Source: Candidatus Kryptoniota bacterium (GTDB taxonomy: Bacteria > Bacteroidota > Ignavibacteria > Kryptoniales > JAKASW01). From it: a stretch of 50,452 bases of DNA. Shown here in pieces: positions 24,479 to 33,927 of the stretch; within the stretch, counting starts at the first letter, position 1; every line of letters begins with the position of its first letter. The DNA lies in contig JAHECO010000029.1 in NCBI GenBank assembly GCA_024641705.1, positions 1-50,452 on the forward strand, read 5' to 3'. The translations under genes were made by a program, and so were the position numbers. The notes beneath the pieces are model-generated. The model saw nothing but the letters and a program-made list of their open reading frames with translations, was not told the origin of the DNA and ran no database searches.

Positions 24479-25957
24479 ATGGCTCACCCTTCCAAAGCAG
24501 ATGTAACGCTAGATAAAATCGTATCGCTCGCCAAGAGAAGAGGCTTCGTATTCCAATCCAGCGAAATTTACGGCGGCCTGAACGGCTGCTGGGATTACGG
24601 CCCGCTGGGAGTAGAACTCCTGAGAAACGTGAAGGACGAGTGGTGGAAATCCATGACCCTCAGGGACAATATCGAGGGAGTCGATGCCTCGATCCTGATG
24701 CACCCCCGCGTTTGGGAGGCGTCCGGTCATGTCGAGAACTTCACGGACCCGATGGTGGACTGCAGACAATGCAAGGCAAGGTACAGGATCGATGTTCTTC
24801 TCGACGAGCTGTCGCTGAAAAAGAAGAAGGAACTGCTGCGCGAACTCGACCCCGAGAAATTTGCGGGGCAGCAGAAGGATGAATATATCGAACAGGAGTT
24901 CTCGAAGCTACTGGACTCGGATCAACAGTCCGCGAAGATGGTGTCGATGGTCGCCTGTCCGGCATGCGGCAACAAGGGGACATTCACGGAGGCCAGAAGA
25001 TTCAATCTTATGTTTAAGGCCTTCGTCGGTCCGGTCGAGGATTCTTCGGCCGTGGTCTACCTTCGTCCGGAGACTGCCCAGGGAATCTTTGTCAACTTTC
25101 AGAACGTCATGGCGGCCTCGCGGCAGAAGCTGCCCTTCGGCATAGCGCAAATCGGGAAGGCTTTCCGGAACGAGATCAATACAAAGAATTTTCTTTTCCG
25201 CACCAGGGAATTTGAACAGATGGAGATGCAGTTTTTCGTCAAGCCAGGAAGCGACGACGAATGGTTCGAATACTGGCGCGGGGAGAGAATGAAGTGGTAC
25301 GTGAATCTAGGGATGAAACCCGAACAGCTCAGGTGGCACCAGCACCCCAAGGAGAAGCTCGCTCACTATGCAAAGGACGCCTACGATATCGAATTCCTGT
25401 TCCCGTTCGGCTGGGGCGAAATTGAGGGTGTCCACAACAGAACGAACTTCGATCTCTCGCGACACGAGGAGTATTCCGGCAAGTCCATGAAATATTTCGA
25501 CGAAGAGACGAAGGAGAAATACACGCCGTACGTGATCGAGACATCCTCCGGGGCAAGTCGTTCATTCATGGCATTCCTGACAGGATCATACTTTGAAGAA
25601 GAGGCACCGACTGCCGACGGCAAGACGGAGACTCGGGCCGTGATGAAGTTCCAACCGAGGCTGGCTCCAATAAAAGTAGCCGTCCTGCCGCTGGTTAACC
25701 GCGACGGCATGCAGGAAATCGCCCACAAGATAGAGGACGACCTCCGGGGGCAGTTCAGAGTATTTTACGACGACAGCGGCGCGGTGGGGAGGAGATACCG
25801 CCGGCAGGACGAGGTCGGGACACCTTACTGCGTGACTGTCGATTCACAGACTCTTCAGGACCAGACCGTCACCGTGAGAGAAAGGGATTCGATGCAACAG
25901 GAGCGTATTGCTTCTGCGCAGGTGCCCGGTTATGTGGCCGACAAATTGAGACGATGA
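24479..25957 (+). CDS. glyS: Glycyl-tRNA synthetase, alpha2 (archaeal/eukaryotic) type
   Basis: Single-chain class II synthetase of 492 residues that charges tRNA-Gly. GGLNGCWDYGPLGVELL near the N-terminus, RPETAQGIFVNFQNV and GKAFRNEIN are family motifs. Four cysteines, C95/C98 and C160/C163, look like a split zinc site. The C-terminal anticodon-binding domain ends in SAQVPGYVADKLRR. This dimeric type contrasts with the two-subunit GlyQ/GlyS enzyme of many bacteria. The stop overlaps the next start as ATGA. Confidence 0.96.
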   Translation: MAHPSKADVTLDKIVSLAKRRGFVFQSSEIYGGLNGCWDYGPLGVELLRNVKDEWWKSMTLRDNIEGVDASILMHPRVWEASGHVENFTDPMVDCRQCKARYRIDVLLDELSLKKKKELLRELDPEKFAGQQKDEYIEQEFSKLLDSDQQSAKMVSMVACPACGNKGTFTEARRFNLMFKAFVGPVEDSSAVVYLRPETAQGIFVNFQNVMAASRQKLPFGIAQIGKAFRNEINTKNFLFRTREFEQMEMQFFVKPGSDDEWFEYWRGERMKWYVNLGMKPEQLRWHQHPKEKLAHYAKDAYDIEFLFPFGWGEIEGVHNRTNFDLSRHEEYSGKSMKYFDEETKEKYTPYVIETSSGASRSFMAFLTGSYFEEEAPTADGKTETRAVMKFQPRLAPIKVAVLPLVNRDGMQEIAHKIEDDLRGQFRVFYDDSGAVGRRYRRQDEVGTPYCVTVDSQTLQDQTVTVRERDSMQQERIASAQVPGYVADKLRR

Positions 25958-26721
25958 AGAAGGCGAAACCCCTGAAGACGCAGAAGACCGACGGAGACCT
26001 TGAGTTCAAAGGGTTTTCAAAAGAGACCTTCAAATTCTTCGGCCAGCTTTACCGGCACAATTCCGTGATCTGGTTCCGGAAACACAGAGAAGAGTACGAA
26101 GAGTATCTCATGAAGCCCGCCCGCTCGTTCGTCACTGCTATAGGTCCGTTCATAAAGTTCATCGACCCGACCTTCGATACTGAACCGAAATTCAACCGCA
26201 CGCTTGTCCGTCTCAACCGCGACATGCGTTTCGCGAAGAAGCCGTACAAGGATTTCTTCCTCATACGTTTCGGCAAATCGAAGTGGGATTCCGAACTGTT
26301 CCTGTATCTCGACAGAAACGGGATGGAGATCGGCGCCTTCGTCAACAACGAGAAGAGCGAGGGTCGCAGGCTCTTTGAAGAGAACATTGCCAACCATAAC
26401 GAGGCGTTCGTGCGAGCCTGCAGGACCTACAAAATCGGGGGAGAGTTTTCCGCCTACGAACTCAACAGTGGAAGAGAGCCGATCGCGAAGAAATTCAGCG
26501 CCGGACGAGACAGCGCCAAGTTCAAGGACATCGATTACATCATATTCGGAAGGGAAGTGGACGGCGCGACGCGTACGTCCGCTGACAGACTTCTTGCAAC
26601 GGCGATGAAGACATTCAACAGGCTGTATCCTCTATACATTTTTTCGACTTCAAGTAATCCGGTCGCCGACCTCGAATCTTACAATGAGCGGATTGGCTTG
26701 CTGAAGATCTCGAGTAAATGA
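25954..26721 (+). CDS. DUF2461 (TIGR02453) family protein
   Basis: Conserved cytoplasmic protein of 255 residues whose function is not known. FKGFSKETFKFFGQLYRHNS near the N-terminus, then FNRTLVRLNRDMRFAKKPYK and KDIDYIIFGREV are the recognisable blocks of the family. A basic 15-residue extension precedes the domain. Members are widespread in bacteria and fungi. The gene overlaps glyS and the glycerate kinase gene by four bases each, which makes it an obligate member of this operon. Confidence 0.88.
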   Translation: MKKAKPLKTQKTDGDLEFKGFSKETFKFFGQLYRHNSVIWFRKHREEYEEYLMKPARSFVTAIGPFIKFIDPTFDTEPKFNRTLVRLNRDMRFAKKPYKDFFLIRFGKSKWDSELFLYLDRNGMEIGAFVNNEKSEGRRLFEENIANHNEAFVRACRTYKIGGEFSAYELNSGREPIAKKFSAGRDSAKFKDIDYIIFGREVDGATRTSADRLLATAMKTFNRLYPLYIFSTSSNPVADLESYNERIGLLKISSK

Positions 26722-28052
26722 AGGAACATCAAGGCGCCTTTGCGGAATTACTCCTGCGGAGAGTGGTCGAGAGGTCGATCAACTCGGTCAAACCCGCGAC
26801 ACTGTTCGAGGAATCATTTCGCCTCTCCGGCTCCGACCTGGACGTATTTGGAATCCCTGTCGACTTGGGCAATTACGCGAAAATACGATGCGCAGCGCTG
26901 GGAAAATCGGCGGAGGCCATGGCTTTCGAGGTGCGGAAGAAACTTGGAGATCGGGTAAGCGGAGTTGTGGCTACCCCGGTCCCAAAACATCTCGGGCTCG
27001 AAGGGTTTGAATTCTTCAGGACCGGACACCCGCTTCCGGATAACAATAGCTTGAAAGCCGGAGAGGCCGTCGGACGACTCGTCTCCGGAGCCGGTAAGAA
27101 TGAGCTCGTTCTCTTCCTGATCTCAGGAGGCGGCAGCGCCTCGGCATTCGTTCCCATCGAAGGGGTTACCCTTGAGGAAGCGAATCGCCTGCTGGGGCTC
27201 ATGTTCGATGAGGGGGTGCCGATCGGCAAAGTGAACCTGGTTAGACGGCATCTCTCCAGGTACGGAGGTGGAAAACTTGCTGCACTCGCCTTGGGCCGTA
27301 AGAAGATTTCGCTCGTGATTTCGGACGTTGTCGGAGATGAACTTTCCGCGATCGCCAGCGGACCGACCGTGCGTGACGAGACCACACCGGCCGACGCTCT
27401 TCTCTTACTTGAACAGAGAGGGTTGCTGCCGAGGGTACCGATATCTGTGTGGAAGGCACTGGCGAAACTGCCGGCGGCTCGTGCGCAAGGTAATCAGGAA
27501 GAAAGCATCGTTAGAGTAATCGCGTCCAACCAGATAGCTCTTCGCGCGGCGGAGACAGCAGCCATCGAGAGCGGCTACAATACGTCAGTACTGACGAGAT
27601 TCTGGGAGTCGGATGCGGACGAAGCTGCGAGGATGCTCGTCTCGATTGCCAGGTCTGTCGAGCTCGATGGTGCTCCCGTTGCCCGGCCGGCATTTGTCCT
27701 GATGGGTGGTGAGACGACGGTGAGGCTTTCAGGCGGCGGTAGGGGCGGGCGGAACCAGCATCTGGTCCTCTGTGCCTTGAGGGAGCTTGTCGGGTTGGAC
27801 ACGAAAGGAGTTTCACTGAATCACACAACCGTCTTCTCGTTCGGCACGGACGGCAAAGATGGTAACAGCGATGCTGCGGGGGCGCACGCTTCACTCTCCA
27901 CAGTCGGTCGGGCTGAAGGCAACTCGGGTGAGATCGATGATCACATTACCCGGTTCGATTCTGACTCCTTTTTCAGCAGATACGGCGGCTTGATAACAAC
28001 AGGCCCCACCGACACAAACGTAATGGATATCTTTGGGATAATAGTCGCATGA
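26718..28052 (+). CDS. Glycerate 2-kinase, MOFRL/GckA family
   Basis: Enzyme of 444 residues that phosphorylates D-glycerate to 2-phosphoglycerate, which feeds enolase and, through PPDK, phosphoenolpyruvate metabolism. The N-terminal DUF4147 part has GKSAEAMAFEV and FLISGGGSASAF; ISDVVGDELSAIASGPTVRD lies in the middle. The C-terminal MOFRL part has LMGGETTVRLSGGGRGGRNQ. It is tightly coupled to its neighbours by ATGA overlaps. Confidence 0.93.
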   Translation: MKEHQGAFAELLLRRVVERSINSVKPATLFEESFRLSGSDLDVFGIPVDLGNYAKIRCAALGKSAEAMAFEVRKKLGDRVSGVVATPVPKHLGLEGFEFFRTGHPLPDNNSLKAGEAVGRLVSGAGKNELVLFLISGGGSASAFVPIEGVTLEEANRLLGLMFDEGVPIGKVNLVRRHLSRYGGGKLAALALGRKKISLVISDVVGDELSAIASGPTVRDETTPADALLLLEQRGLLPRVPISVWKALAKLPAARAQGNQEESIVRVIASNQIALRAAETAAIESGYNTSVLTRFWESDADEAARMLVSIARSVELDGAPVARPAFVLMGGETTVRLSGGGRGGRNQHLVLCALRELVGLDTKGVSLNHTTVFSFGTDGKDGNSDAAGAHASLSTVGRAEGNSGEIDDHITRFDSDSFFSRYGGLITTGPTDTNVMDIFGIIVA

Positions 28053-29464
28053 TTTCGCGGGACGAAGTTTTAGAATTGAAAATTGAATCGGTGGCCTTCG
28101 AAGGGAAGTCGATAGCCAGAGTAGACGGCTTCGTGGTTTTTGTGGCCGGCGGCGTGCCAGGCGACGTAGTCAAGGCCAGGGTCTACAAGAAGAAGAAAGA
28201 CTACGCCGAGGCAAAGATCGTGGAAATTCTGTCGCCTTCCGCGCACCGTGTCGAGGCTCCCTGTGATTACTTCGGATACTGTGGAGGCTGCCGTTGGCAG
28301 CACCTCGACTATGCCGAACAGCTCCGCTTCAAAAGGCAGCATGTCATCGATGCGCTCGAGAGGACGGGAGGTCTTAAGATCGAAGTTGATCCGATAATCG
28401 GTGCTGAGGAGGTATACCGGTACCGCAATAAGATAGAAGTGACCTTTTCCGGGCGCCCGTACTGGATTCACGAAGGTGATCCTGCCACCGTGGCTCTTGG
28501 ATTCCATGCCCCGGGTCGTTTTGACAAGACCATCGACATTCGGCACTGCCACCTTGCCGACGAGAACATTAATGCGATTCTCAACTGGTTCAGGGAGGCA
28601 ATCGATCCTCAGTCAAATATCAACAGGGAATTCGAGCTGACAATTTACGATTCCATGCAGCACGCAGGTCTTCTTCGTTTTCTCACTATCCGGAAGTCGT
28701 TCGACAGCGGGGAGTACATGGTTAACCTCGTCGTGCTGGAGGAGGAAGAAAGAATTGGTCGTCTTGCTGAAATGCTTCACCGGGACCTGCCGTTCGTATC
28801 CACTTTCGCGACGATAGTCAATCGGTCGCGTGCACAGATAGCCACGGGGGAAGTCGGACGCGTTCATTTCGGAAGCGGATACATCACGGAAAAGCTTGGC
28901 AAATACCGATTCAGAATCTCACCGCTCTCCTTTTTTCAGACGAATACGCTACAGGCAGAGAAACTCTACGGCGCGGCGCTGGAGGGTGTGGGCCAAAAAC
29001 AGGAAGTCATCTACGACCTTTACAGCGGCACAGGAAGTATCTCGATATATCTTTCGGACATTGCCGAGAAGGTTTACGGTTTTGAATTGATAGAGTCGGC
29101 AGTGAAGGATGCCGAGGAGAACTCGAGACTTAACGGGGTGTCGAACGTAAGGTTTTTCCGGACCGATCTGCTGGACCTTTTCAAGGGAAGCGATCCCGTC
29201 GGAAATTTCGGGGGCTTGGGAATACCGGAGCCCGACCTGATACTTCTCGATCCTCCAAGAAGCGGTTTGCACCCAAAGATTGCCTCGAACCTTCATCTTC
29301 TTGGCGCTCAAAAGATAGTCTATGTCAGCTGCAACCCGATGACTCAGGCAAGGGATGTGAAGGAAATTGTCTCGCACGGATATGCCCTTGTTAGTTCTCA
29401 GCCGGTCGATATGTTTCCGCAGACCTACCATATCGAGAACGTCTTGACACTTCGGAAGGTTTGA
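28049..29464 (+). CDS. rlmD: 23S rRNA (uracil-5-)-methyltransferase, RlmD/RumA family
   Basis: RNA m5U methyltransferase of 471 residues. An N-terminal TRAM domain (about 1-60) is followed by an iron-sulfur site formed by C72, C78, C81 (C-x5-C-x2-C) and probably C167 in IRHCHLADE. The Rossmann SAM domain has DLYSGTGSISIYL, and the catalytic cysteine is C428 in VSCNPMTQARD. The presence of the cluster supports RlmD or RlmCD rather than TrmA, but the exact uridine is not certain. Last of the four-gene coupled operon. Confidence 0.92.
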   Translation: MISRDEVLELKIESVAFEGKSIARVDGFVVFVAGGVPGDVVKARVYKKKKDYAEAKIVEILSPSAHRVEAPCDYFGYCGGCRWQHLDYAEQLRFKRQHVIDALERTGGLKIEVDPIIGAEEVYRYRNKIEVTFSGRPYWIHEGDPATVALGFHAPGRFDKTIDIRHCHLADENINAILNWFREAIDPQSNINREFELTIYDSMQHAGLLRFLTIRKSFDSGEYMVNLVVLEEEERIGRLAEMLHRDLPFVSTFATIVNRSRAQIATGEVGRVHFGSGYITEKLGKYRFRISPLSFFQTNTLQAEKLYGAALEGVGQKQEVIYDLYSGTGSISIYLSDIAEKVYGFELIESAVKDAEENSRLNGVSNVRFFRTDLLDLFKGSDPVGNFGGLGIPEPDLILLDPPRSGLHPKIASNLHLLGAQKIVYVSCNPMTQARDVKEIVSHGYALVSSQPVDMFPQTYHIENVLTLRKV

Positions 29465-29473
29465 ACCACGCGG

Positions 29474-29495
29474 GAGTCTCGGATGTGACTCTTTT
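29474..29495 (+). terminator. Weak hairpin after rlmD
   Basis: GAGTC (29474-29478) and GACTC (29487-29491) form a five-base stem with an eight-base loop, followed by TTTT. It lies ten bases after the rlmD stop and just before the convergent glycosyltransferase end. The stem is short, so the call is tentative. Confidence 0.35.
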
Positions 29496-29526
29496 CGGCG
29501 GGCCGCGGCGCATTCCGGTGAGCCTG

Positions 29527-30681
29527 CTACTTTGGCGCGGCTGCTAGTTCAAGTACCTTCTCATGCATCCGGTCCAGATCTAGCATCGAAATGCATTCGA
29601 GGTTATGTGGACAAGATCTCTTCCAGCAAGGGGAACAGAATAGTCCTTCAGGTATGAACTTCTCTCCTCTGCCGTAAAGGTCGATTTCTTCCGGACAACT
29701 TACCCCGAACCACACAATTACCTTCTTCTTCAAGCCGATCGCCAGGTGCATCCCGTAGCTGTCGCCTGTAATGATGACGTCTGCTGCATTCTCATAGACA
29801 ATGCCTTTCCTTAGTCCTTCGTCGGAAGGGGTATCGAACAATCTCGTTGTCAGATCCGGTATTCGTTCGATGGCTCTGTTGTACATTTCCCGGTTGCGTT
29901 CCGTGTCTTCGCGCCCTCCGAGCAGCAGCATCCTGATGTCCTTCTCCGCGGAGAACATTTCGATCAGTCTGAGGTGCTGTTCGATGGTCATCTTCTTGTT
30001 CGGGTAGAGGTTGGAACAGCCGGTATTGAAACCGATGACCAAATGCTCATCGGAGATGCCCTTTGATCGGCGGTATGCCTGGGTCAGGGCAGTTTCCTCT
30101 TCGGTCAGGCAGAGGACGTATTCATCCCTTTCGTAGGGAAGCCGGAATGTTTCGGCGAGAATGTCCTGGCCCGTGCGTTTGTTCACCCTAAACTTCAGAT
30201 AATCGTCGATGCCGAGCTTGTAATTGTACACAGCTTCTTTGTTGAGAGGCACGATCTGTCCGTTCGCGTTGAGTCCGAATCCGAGCTTCTCTTCCGCGTC
30301 GAGCTTCATGGTCAGTGCGGCCGATCTTCTCGATTTGTCGGCGTTCAGGACGAGGTCGAACTTCATTTGTTCAAGCACGAGCCAGCTTTCGGCGTCCCAT
30401 GAAAATACATCGTCGATATAGGGATTGTTCGCGAGCAGGGGAGTCGCGGGTTTCAAAGTTATCCATGCGACGTAGCTCTCGGGATACCTCCTCTTCAACC
30501 CCGGCAATTGCGCGGTGGTCATCAGGACATCACCCATGGCGTCCAGGTTGATGATGAGGATCTTCGTACCGAACGGTTTATCCGGACGCGCGCAGCCCTC
30601 ATAACAGGTCTTGTAAGGGAGACACGGCTTGTATCCGCCGAATCTCTTGCATTCGGGAATTTCCAGGTCAAAGACTTTCAT
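29527..30681 (-). CDS. GT9 glycosyltransferase (heptosyltransferase-like) with N-terminal cysteine cluster
   Basis: ADP-heptose:LPS-type transferase of about 384 residues. KILIINLDAMGDVLMTT is the acceptor-side start of the GT9 fold, and DVIITGDSYGMHLAIGLKKKVI is the nucleotide-sugar site. The C-terminus has C-x2-C-x4-C-x5-C, shared with the next gene. Ahead of the fold is an extra cluster C11, C20, C26, C30 in the first 30 residues, unusual for heptosyltransferases. ATG 30681 was chosen; an in-frame ATG at 30708 adds nine residues. It overlaps the upstream GT9 gene by about 14 bases. Confidence 0.85.
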   Translation of the reverse strand: MKVFDLEIPECKRFGGYKPCLPYKTCYEGCARPDKPFGTKILIINLDAMGDVLMTTAQLPGLKRRYPESYVAWITLKPATPLLANNPYIDDVFSWDAESWLVLEQMKFDLVLNADKSRRSAALTMKLDAEEKLGFGLNANGQIVPLNKEAVYNYKLGIDDYLKFRVNKRTGQDILAETFRLPYERDEYVLCLTEEETALTQAYRRSKGISDEHLVIGFNTGCSNLYPNKKMTIEQHLRLIEMFSAEKDIRMLLLGGREDTERNREMYNRAIERIPDLTTRLFDTPSDEGLRKGIVYENAADVIITGDSYGMHLAIGLKKKVIVWFGVSCPEEIDLYGRGEKFIPEGLFCSPCWKRSCPHNLECISMLDLDRMHEKVLELAAAPK

Positions 30682-31753
30682 TTGTTTTGGCGGCTCCTTT
30701 GTCCGCAATCGGTGTCACCGCAGGTTCTGCCTTGTCCAGCATCGAGACCAGATCAAGCAGACTTTGGAAGACGGCCTCGGGTTCAAGTTCGTTCATGCAG
30801 AGATTCCCGATCGGGCATTTTGTCAAGTTGCATTCGAGGCAATCGAGCTTCTCGTTCCGGACGATTACAGACACGTTTCCGAATGGGCCCTGGAGATGCG
30901 GGCTCGTCGGTCCGAAGATGGCGAGGATCGGGACTCCGAGCGCGGCGGCTATATGCATCGGCCCCGAGTCGTTGCTCACAAGGAGACGCGAAGCTTTGAG
31001 GACGGCCCCCATCTGCTTGAGCGATGTATCGGGGGCGAGTATCGCGCCCGAGGAAAGACATATCTGCTCCGCCTCTTTTCTTTCCGACGGGCCGTAGAGA
31101 ACGACGACCTGCTGTCGGAGCTGGGAGGTGATCATCCGTGACAGGCTGATGAACTTCTCAGCGGGCCACCTCTTTATCTGCCATCCTCCTCCGACATTGA
31201 ATGCGATGAAGTTGCCGGGGCGCAAACCGGCAGAAGACATGAACCCCTCCGCGAAAGTCTCCGATTCTCCGTCCAGGAAAAACGACGGAGTGGCGCTGTC
31301 GACAGATATGCCGACGCGCCGCAGGGCGTCAAGGTTGAACTGTACGTTGTGCACGCTGCCACTCCTCGGAGGAACCAGAATGTTGTAGGCGACACGTCTC
31401 CACTTAAACGGGAATCCGACCCTGTATTTCGCCCCGCTGAACAGTGTTATTATCGCCGTTCGCGGATTGGCAAATAGGTCGAAGACCAGGTCATAACGGC
31501 CTCTCCTGGTCCCGGCGATTATGGAGAACGGGGAGTCTGCTTTCGCTTCATACGAGATGATGTTGTTTATATAGGGATTGCCTTCAAGAACCGGGGAAGC
31601 GAATGACTCTACCAGGAAATCGATGCGGGCATCGGGGAACGCCTTCCTCAGATTCGGAAGAACCGCAGTCGAAAGGATGACATCGCCGATTGCGCGAGGT
31701 TTGATTACAAGTATCCTGTTGATCCCGGCTTTGTCCAGAGTGATTTCTTTCAT
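30668..31753 (-). CDS. GT9 glycosyltransferase, ADP-heptose:LPS heptosyltransferase-like
   Basis: Transferase of about 361 residues that probably adds a heptose or related sugar to the LPS core at the inner face of the membrane. RILVIKPRAIGDVILSTAVLPNL opens the fold; FNVGGGWQIKRWPAEKF and SNDSGPMHIAAALGVPILAIFGPT are classic heptosyltransferase motifs. A C-x2-C-x4-C-x5-C group lies in the last part. ATG 31753 begins right before the conserved start; a longer frame from 31816 would run into the divergent porQ leader. Confidence 0.9.
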   Translation of the reverse strand: MKEITLDKAGINRILVIKPRAIGDVILSTAVLPNLRKAFPDARIDFLVESFASPVLEGNPYINNIISYEAKADSPFSIIAGTRRGRYDLVFDLFANPRTAIITLFSGAKYRVGFPFKWRRVAYNILVPPRSGSVHNVQFNLDALRRVGISVDSATPSFFLDGESETFAEGFMSSAGLRPGNFIAFNVGGGWQIKRWPAEKFISLSRMITSQLRQQVVVLYGPSERKEAEQICLSSGAILAPDTSLKQMGAVLKASRLLVSNDSGPMHIAAALGVPILAIFGPTSPHLQGPFGNVSVIVRNEKLDCLECNLTKCPIGNLCMNELEPEAVFQSLLDLVSMLDKAEPAVTPIADKGAAKTNESL

Positions 31754-31823
31754 GAAATTGCTAGAGAATATAAGCAATAAGGGTGGTCTTGAAAAAGTAG
31801 ATTGTCGCCGGTACATTCAAAAA

Positions 31824-32753
31824 ATGAAATCGATATGTTTCGCGGTCATTCTGCTTGTGGCGGGCACCGCAACGGGCCAGAGTGTGTATCAGTTTCTCGA
31901 TCTCGATGCAAGCGCGAGAGAGGCATCGCTTGCCGGCAGTGCCCTGGCACGGACCGACGACCCGAGCGCTTTTTACTATAACCCCGCCCTCACGGTATCA
32001 TCGCAGGACCGGGCCGTGACCTTTGGATATCTCAAGCACATCCTCGACTTCAACGGGGGATATGTCTTCTCGACGTTCCATCTGAAGAAAGAAGGCTACT
32101 TCGGAGTGGGCATCGGTTACCTTAACTATGGCTCATTCGAGAAGACTGATGGGGCGGGTAACCAGTACGGTACCTTCAGTGCAGGCGACGCATTTCTGGC
32201 ACTGAATTACTCGAACTATCTCGCGAAGGATTTCAGCTACGGTGTCAACGTCAAAGGGATATTCTCGTCCATAGATATCTACAGCTCTTCGGCGCTCGCG
32301 CTTGACTTCGGATTGTATTACGATTTCCCGGACAACCTCATGGGAATCGGATTCTCGGTTGTGAACGCTGGCCGGCAGCTGAGCTACTACGACGGCGTAA
32401 GGGAACCTCTCCCCTTCGACGTAAGACTGGGAATCTCGAAACAGCTGGAGCACCTCCCGCTTATCATGAATCTGGCATTTCAAAGGCTGGGAGATCCGGA
32501 GCTCAGCTTTACGGACAAACTCCGGTCTTTCGTCATTGGAGGCGAGTTCCTGCTTTCGGACAATTTCCACGTGCGGATCGGCTACAACAACCTCGGTCAT
32601 CAGCAGATGAAGATCGGTCTGAGTTCGGGAATCGAAGGTCTCTCCTTCGGGATGGGTCTGAAATTCTTCGGGTACGGTTTCGATTACTCTTATTCTTCCT
32701 GGGGACCTAAGATCGGCGGTCTCCACCGTATTAATGTTACGACCTCATTCTGA
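31824..32753 (+). CDS. porQ: PorQ-like outer-membrane protein (type IX secretion family)
   Basis: Secreted beta-barrel protein of 309 residues. A signal peptide (about 1-19, ending ATG-Q) precedes YQFLDLDASAREASLAGSA, the hallmark start of the PorV/PorQ branch of the FadL-like barrels, and YYNPAL in the next turn. The remainder alternates Gly/aromatic strands and ends in a short strand with a terminal Phe. In Porphyromonas PorQ is needed for the type IX secretion system. No other Por gene is present. It starts only 70 bases from the divergent GT9 gene, so they share a control region. Confidence 0.85.
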   Translation: MKSICFAVILLVAGTATGQSVYQFLDLDASAREASLAGSALARTDDPSAFYYNPALTVSSQDRAVTFGYLKHILDFNGGYVFSTFHLKKEGYFGVGIGYLNYGSFEKTDGAGNQYGTFSAGDAFLALNYSNYLAKDFSYGVNVKGIFSSIDIYSSSALALDFGLYYDFPDNLMGIGFSVVNAGRQLSYYDGVREPLPFDVRLGISKQLEHLPLIMNLAFQRLGDPELSFTDKLRSFVIGGEFLLSDNFHVRIGYNNLGHQQMKIGLSSGIEGLSFGMGLKFFGYGFDYSYSSWGPKIGGLHRINVTTSF

Positions 32754-32856
32754 TATAGATTTCATCTCAAGCGATATCGCCTGTTTAGCAAGCGTGATAT
32801 AAATCCGATCGCGGTTTGAGAGACAACATGTTATTGAGGCACAGGAACGGTTGACA

Positions 32857-33927
32857 ATGCGGGAGTCCGACAAGAATCATTTCGTCTTTGTCGTCAACAC
32901 AGGTTCGACGTCGACGAAGTTGGCTTTCTTCTCAAATACAGACGTGGTTTCGTCCGCCGCCATACGGCACAAGCAGGAGGAGCTGGAGAAATTCCACAGC
33001 ATCTGGGAGCAATTTGAGCTCCGTGCAAGTATAGCGTCCAACTGGCTCAGCGAACTCGAGCAGCCCCCTTCGGCGGTTGTCGCTATCGGCGGATTGTTGA
33101 GGCCGGTGGTGGGCGGCACTTACAGGGTGAACGACCGAATGATTGCAGACGCTCGCTCAAATCTGCAGGGTGAACATGTCTCCAACCTGGCTTGCGCCAT
33201 CGCAAAAATGATTGCGGACGAGTACGACTGTCCGGCCTTCACCGTCGACCCGGTGTCTGTGGATGAATTTGAAACACCTGCCAGGTACTCCGGGCATCCG
33301 ATGGTCACTCGCAGGAGCCTTTCGCACGCGTTGAACATTCATGCCGTTACCCGTTTCGCCGCCGCGAAGATCGGGAAGAGTGTTCAGGAGTCAAATTTCG
33401 TGGTTGCTCATCTTGGCGGAGGAATTTCAATTGTGCCCGTGAAGCACGGCAAAATAGTGGATGCAAACGACGCGTCCAGCGATGGACCTTTCTCTCCGGA
33501 AAGAACCGGCGGATTGCCCCTTCAGCAATTTATCGGAGTCTGTTTCTCCGGGGATTTTTCCGAGGAGGAAGTGAGAAAGATGGTAATGGGGAAGGGCGGC
33601 CTTTCCGCGTACCTCGGCACGAATTCGGCGCGTGATATCGAGGATCTCATTAACAAGGGGGATTCGGACGCGCGGGAAGTATATCATGCCATGGCGTATC
33701 AGATCGCTAAGGAGATCGGAGCAATGGCTACCGTGTTGAAAGGGGAAATCGATGGAATTGTGCTGACAGGCGGGTTAGCCTCCTCGAAGATTCTTGTCGG
33801 CTGGATTGATGAGCGAGTCAAGTTCATGGCGCCTGTCTATGTCTTCCCGGGTGAGGATGAGATGAAAAGCCTTGCACTCGGAGCTCTGCGGGTCCTTCGC
33901 GGAGAGGAAGAAGCGCTGGAGTACTGA
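32857..33927 (+). CDS. buk: Butyrate kinase
   Basis: Acetokinase-family enzyme of about 356 residues that makes ATP and butyrate (or a branched-chain acid) from the acyl phosphate. FVVNTGSTSTKLAFF is the first phosphate motif; GHPMVTRRSLSHALN and VAHLGGGISIVPVKHG in the middle and DGIVLTGGLA near the end are butyrate kinase motifs. ATG 32857 was chosen over a TTG at 32851 because AGGAACGG lies at a suitable distance. Paired with phosphotransbutyrylase, it gives substrate-level ATP from butyryl-CoA or from branched-chain amino acid acyl-CoAs. Confidence 0.93.
   Translation: MRESDKNHFVFVVNTGSTSTKLAFFSNTDVVSSAAIRHKQEELEKFHSIWEQFELRASIASNWLSELEQPPSAVVAIGGLLRPVVGGTYRVNDRMIADARSNLQGEHVSNLACAIAKMIADEYDCPAFTVDPVSVDEFETPARYSGHPMVTRRSLSHALNIHAVTRFAAAKIGKSVQESNFVVAHLGGGISIVPVKHGKIVDANDASSDGPFSPERTGGLPLQQFIGVCFSGDFSEEEVRKMVMGKGGLSAYLGTNSARDIEDLINKGDSDAREVYHAMAYQIAKEIGAMATVLKGEIDGIVLTGGLASSKILVGWIDERVKFMAPVYVFPGEDEMKSLALGALRVLRGEEEALEY

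Noticed and set aside
32771-32780. Ten-base palindrome GCGATATCGC ahead of buk
   Set aside because: A palindrome this short is expected by chance at about 10% in such a gap; no other support.
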